Below are positions 25,501-26,957 of a stretch of DNA of 26,957 bases, one piece after another. Position 1 is the first letter of the stretch. Each line of letters starts with the position of its first letter. Made by a program: the position numbers and the translations under genes. The notes under the pieces were generated by a model that had not been told where the DNA came from, searched no databases, and saw nothing but the letters and a program-made list of their open reading frames with translations. The stretch comes from Tessaracoccus flavescens (GTDB lineage Bacteria; Actinomycetota; Actinomycetes; Propionibacteriales; Propionibacteriaceae), in assembly GCA_020741375.1 (NCBI GenBank), contig DYZF01000012.1, positions 1-26,957 of the forward strand, given 5' to 3'.

Positions 25501-25890
25501 GGCTCCGTGGCGCTGCAGGCGGCGCAGGGTGGGGCCTAGGGTGCGGCCGACGTCGACCACCAGATCGCCGACGAGCACCGAGAAGGCGCGGCGGGCGGCG
25601 GGCAAGGCGACGCGGGGAGCGACGGCGGCCGCCTTCATGCCGGAGCGCAGCGGCAGTGGCAGGAAGGGTGCCTTCCTGCAGGCGAGGTCGCCCAGCGCCG
25701 ACGCGGAGACCGATCGGTCCTCGGGGCGGAGCACGCCGTCGACGAAATCAAGCGTGAAGCGAAGCCCCTCTGGATGCTTCAGGACGCCCGCGAGGAGTCG
25801 TGCTGACGCTGGCTCGGCATAGGCAGTGCAGCCCTCGGCCCAGCGTCGTGCCTTCTCAACTGCCGCTGCGATGGGGAGTTCGGAGGTCAT
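22564..25890 (-). CDS. putA: Bifunctional proline dehydrogenase / delta-1-pyrroline-5-carboxylate dehydrogenase
   Basis: PutA oxidises proline to glutamate in two steps, feeding electrons to quinone through FAD and then reducing NAD+. The 1108-residue protein starts directly with the proline dehydrogenase barrel and has no N-terminal ribbon-helix-helix DNA-binding domain, so it should not act as its own repressor. Barrel signatures are YVSIKVSAVLG, NLDMEEYRDL and RLVKGANLAMER. The aldehyde dehydrogenase part has APPWNFPIAIPLGG, LAETSGKN and HAGQKCSAAS with catalytic Cys723. About 190 further residues after GGWKRSAVGPSTKAGGPNYL resemble the extra C-terminal domain of longer (type B) PutAs. ATG 25890 is preferred over GTG 25917; a TAACAA box lies 7 nt upstream. 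Confidence 0.95.
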   Translation of the reverse strand: MTSELPIAAAVEKARRWAEGCTAYAEPASARLLAGVLKHPEGLRFTLDFVDGVLRPEDRSVSASALGDLACRKAPFLPLPLRSGMKAAAVAPRVALPAARRAFSVLVGDLVVDVGRTLGPTLRRLQRHGASLNVNLLGEAVLGNEHAAQRLTRTMDLLNQSEVDYVSIKVSAVLGQHAPWGHAAAVDEAVERLRPLMRHAASLDKFVNLDMEEYRDLHLTLDVFKRLLMEPELLRLRAGIAVQTYLSESLLVLQELDRFAEERTSAGGAPIKVRLVKGANLAMERVQAQLRGWDNPVLGTKAETDASFLRALDFCLSPERAPRLLVGAASHNIYSLAAAVEMARERGVQQQLDFEMLSGMAVPLQKVLLKEGHRLRLYVPVVPRKEFDAAIAYLVRRLEENAAPENFMSGAASLGKDRDFLDREEDRFRTAAGFLPLPSPSDWAIQSRPDGTVGFVNAPDSNPALLENQHWAQGLRDLLPSPELGADGVEAATITDEDVLDDAIARGRDAGRRWAATPAGDRAEALLRLGSVLEEERGRLIVAAMDEVGKLFDQADVEVSEACDFARYYAERSTDSIPGATPVAPELTVVAPPWNFPIAIPLGGVAAAVAAGSAVILKPAPPARRIAALLAQACHAAGIPDDVVQLVVVDDGPLGQRLITGGDLVILTGAAETAELFRSWRPDLPLLAETSGKNAIVVTPSADLDLAAADLVASAFGHAGQKCSAASLGILVGTVATSKRFRDQVVDAASSLRVEWPADPLAEMGPLTEPAGEKLLRGLTQLGKGESWLVKPRRISDRLWTPGIRTGVRPGSEFHQVEYFGPVLGLMSAPSLEEAIAWQNATAFGLTAGLHSLDPEEIQTWLDRVEAGNVYVNRTITGAIVRRQPFGGWKRSAVGPSTKAGGPNYLLSLRSWEPTAPPGDGELTLPALAQLLRLAERALPSSAVTELRGWMLSDEAAARSEFRAAHDPSALSAETNVLRYRPCDVTVRVEEATPLEVLREVSAAVAVGAVPSFSFRDLPGAGVISTLRGTGMAITSQTDAEFDAAATGRIRHLGERDLLAAVGQSIDATVYPGPSLPGRLACLPYVREQAVSITRHRFGHPVAWEISL

Positions 25891-25947
25891 GCACCCATTG
25901 TTACCAGGGTCAATCACAACGATTCGGCAAACAAAGCGAGATTCTCC

Positions 25948-25976
25948 TTGACGTTCATGGGGCCATGCAACAGAAT
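25948..25976 (+). promoter_or_regulatory. Promoter of the ytfQ-like gene
   Basis: TTGACG (25948-25953) is 17 bp from CAGAAT (25971-25976), predicting a start near 25983 and a leader of about 60 nt with AAGGAG at 26031-26036. An inverted repeat GGGGCCA-N11-TGGCCCC (25959-25983) straddles the -10. Confidence 0.5.
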
Positions 25977-25986
25977 TGGCCCCGTG

Positions 25987-26002
25987 ATGTGACCGTTCAC
26001 AT
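25987..26002. promoter_or_regulatory. LacI-type operator candidate
   Basis: ATGTGACCGTTCACAT is a near-perfect 16-bp dyad with central CG (one mismatch). It lies just downstream of the predicted transcription start, where a repressor would block the sugar-transporter operon. CRP-type sites have 6 rather than 4 bp between TGTGA and TCACA, so LacI-type is preferred. Confidence 0.6.
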
Positions 26003-26041
26003 CCGGGCGAAGAAGCCCGTCAAGAGCGTTAAGGAGCTCAG

Positions 26042-26957
26042 ATGCAACATCTCAACCGCAGAACTCTTCTCGGCGCCCTCGCCGCGTCGGCCGTCATCCT
26101 GCCGCTCACGGCGTGCGGCAACGACGCAGCTGCCCCTGGCACCACCGATAACACTGCAGGCGGAGGCGGCGACGACGTCATCGTGCTGGGCTTCTCCCAG
26201 GTGGGCGCGGAGTCCGGTTGGCGTGCGGCCAATACGAAGTCCATCAAGGAGACCCTCACCAAGGAGAACGGCTTCGACCTCAAGTTCTCCGACGCGCAGC
26301 AGAAGCAAGAGAACCAGATCCAGGCCCTGCGCACCTACATCTCCCAGGGCGTCGACGTGCTGGCCTTCTCCCCAGTGGTGGAGACGGGCTGGGACGCCGT
26401 CCTTCAGGAGGCCAAGGATGCCAAGATTCCCGTCATCCTCACCGACCGGGCAGTCGACAGCCAGGACGAGTCGCTCTACGTCTCGTTCATCGGCTCCGAC
26501 TTCGTCAAGGAAGGCGAGATGGCCGGTGCCTGGGCCAAGGAGCAGTTCGACGGCAAGGGCATGAAGATCGTGGAGCTGCAGGGCACCACGGGTTCCGCTC
26601 CCGCCAACGACCGTAAGAAGGGCTTCGCCGACGCCATCGCGGGCACCGACCTGGAGATCATCGCGTCGCAGACCGGCAACTTCACGCGCGCCGAAGGCAA
26701 GACGGTCATGGAGGGCTTCCTTCAGGCTCACGACAAGATCGACATCGTCTACGCTCACAACGACGACATGGGTCTGGGCGCCATCGAGGCCATCGAAGCC
26801 GCTGGCAAGAAGCCGGGTGAGGACATCAAGATCATCACCATCGACGCGGTCAAGGACGGCATGCAGGCCCTCGTCGACGGCAAGATCAACTACATCGTCG
26901 AGTGCAACCCGCTGCTCGGCCCCGACCTGATGGACATCGCTAAGAAGGTCGTCAAGG
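26042..26957 (+). CDS. ytfQ: YtfQ-like galactofuranose/sugar ABC-transporter binding lipoprotein, 5' part
   Basis: The gene is cut by the right window edge after 305 residues. It encodes an exported binding lipoprotein: NRRTLLG (a possible twin-arginine signal), a hydrophobic stretch, and lipobox LTAC with the lipidated cysteine at residue 25, followed by a Gly-rich linker. The mature part closely follows YtfQ of E. coli: GFSQVGAESGWRAANT, DAQQKQENQIQALR, QGVDVLAFSPVVETGWD, VELQGTTGS, NDRKKGFADAI and YAHNDDM. YtfQ delivers galactofuranose to the YtfRT-YjfF importer, and the permease and ATPase genes would be expected just downstream, outside the window. The specific sugar is inferred. AAGGAG lies 5 nt before ATG 26042. 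Confidence 0.93.
   Translation, partial: MQHLNRRTLLGALAASAVILPLTACGNDAAAPGTTDNTAGGGGDDVIVLGFSQVGAESGWRAANTKSIKETLTKENGFDLKFSDAQQKQENQIQALRTYISQGVDVLAFSPVVETGWDAVLQEAKDAKIPVILTDRAVDSQDESLYVSFIGSDFVKEGEMAGAWAKEQFDGKGMKIVELQGTTGSAPANDRKKGFADAIAGTDLEIIASQTGNFTRAEGKTVMEGFLQAHDKIDIVYAHNDDMGLGAIEAIEAAGKKPGEDIKIITIDAVKDGMQALVDGKINYIVECNPLLGPDLMDIAKKVVK

Noticed and set aside
25891..25917. PutA starting at GTG 25917
   Set aside because: No ribosome-binding sequence precedes it, the extra nine residues look unlike the family, and a TAACAA box would lie inside the added codons.
25987..26002. CRP/GlxR site at the ytfQ promoter
   Set aside because: The half-sites TGTGA and TCACA are separated by 4 bp rather than the 6 bp of CRP-type sites; a LacI-type reading fits better.

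Overview
This 27 kb window is a chromosomal segment from a high-GC actinobacterium. The evidence is the GC-rich third-codon positions, frequent GTG starts, the gene order dxr-rip1-ispG-GNAT (as in mycobacteria and relatives), a DUF348/G5 RpfB, and a short NusA without C-terminal AR repeats. A member of the Propionibacteriales is a plausible guess, but the sequence alone does not settle it. No tRNA, rRNA, insertion sequence, phage gene or CRISPR array was found. Most genes are core housekeeping genes.

Layout. (1) 1-972 is the 3' part of an NADP-type glutamate dehydrogenase, facing a compact APH(3')-like kinase (973-1662, minus). (2) 1706-6210 is the isoprenoid and membrane-proteolysis cluster dxr, rip1, ispG and a DUF4081-GNAT acetyltransferase. 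(3) 6239-8014 is proS. It faces a three-gene minus-strand operon (9820 down to 8011) encoding a DUF4439 ferritin-like lipoprotein and two paralogous four-helix membrane proteins, joined by ATGA overlaps. (4) rimP-nusA (9906-11368) begins the classical transcription/translation block. That block is then interrupted by rpfB, an LtaS-like membrane sulfatase-fold protein and a convergent small secreted protein. It resumes with ylxR, infB, rbfA, truB and ribF (15413-20919). (5) A minus-strand GNAT-TetR pair (22033-20916) is followed by rpsO (22216-22479), a long minus-strand bifunctional putA (25890-22564), and the start of a YtfQ-like galactofuranose/sugar ABC-transporter binding lipoprotein cut by the window end.

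Functional themes. The translation genes (proS, rimP, nusA, ylxR, infB, rbfA, truB, rpsO) support ribosome maturation and initiation. dxr and ispG are two steps of the MEP isoprenoid pathway. gdhA and putA link glutamate and proline metabolism. The wall and envelope genes inside the nusA-infB interval (peptidoglycan-cleaving RpfB and an LtaS-like enzyme) suggest that growth and envelope remodelling are physically linked to the translation cluster here.

Most notable non-coding signals: a recurring TAnnnT box 6-7 nt upstream of start codons at seven genes that lack a Shine-Dalgarno sequence (leaderless transcripts); a promoter whose -35 lies in the loop of the preceding terminator (12702-12730); a cluster of CTGAG/CTCAG elements at the rpfB promoter; a perfect 14-bp palindrome upstream of the secreted-protein gene; three ATGA-chained mini-ORFs in the infB leader; a LacI-type operator at the ytfQ promoter; and three convergent gene pairs whose stop codons abut or overlap with no terminator between them. 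I see no convincing complete novel defence or biosynthetic system. The best candidates for undescribed biology are the DUF4439/paralogous-membrane-protein operon and the wall-remodelling insertion in the nusA-infB operon.
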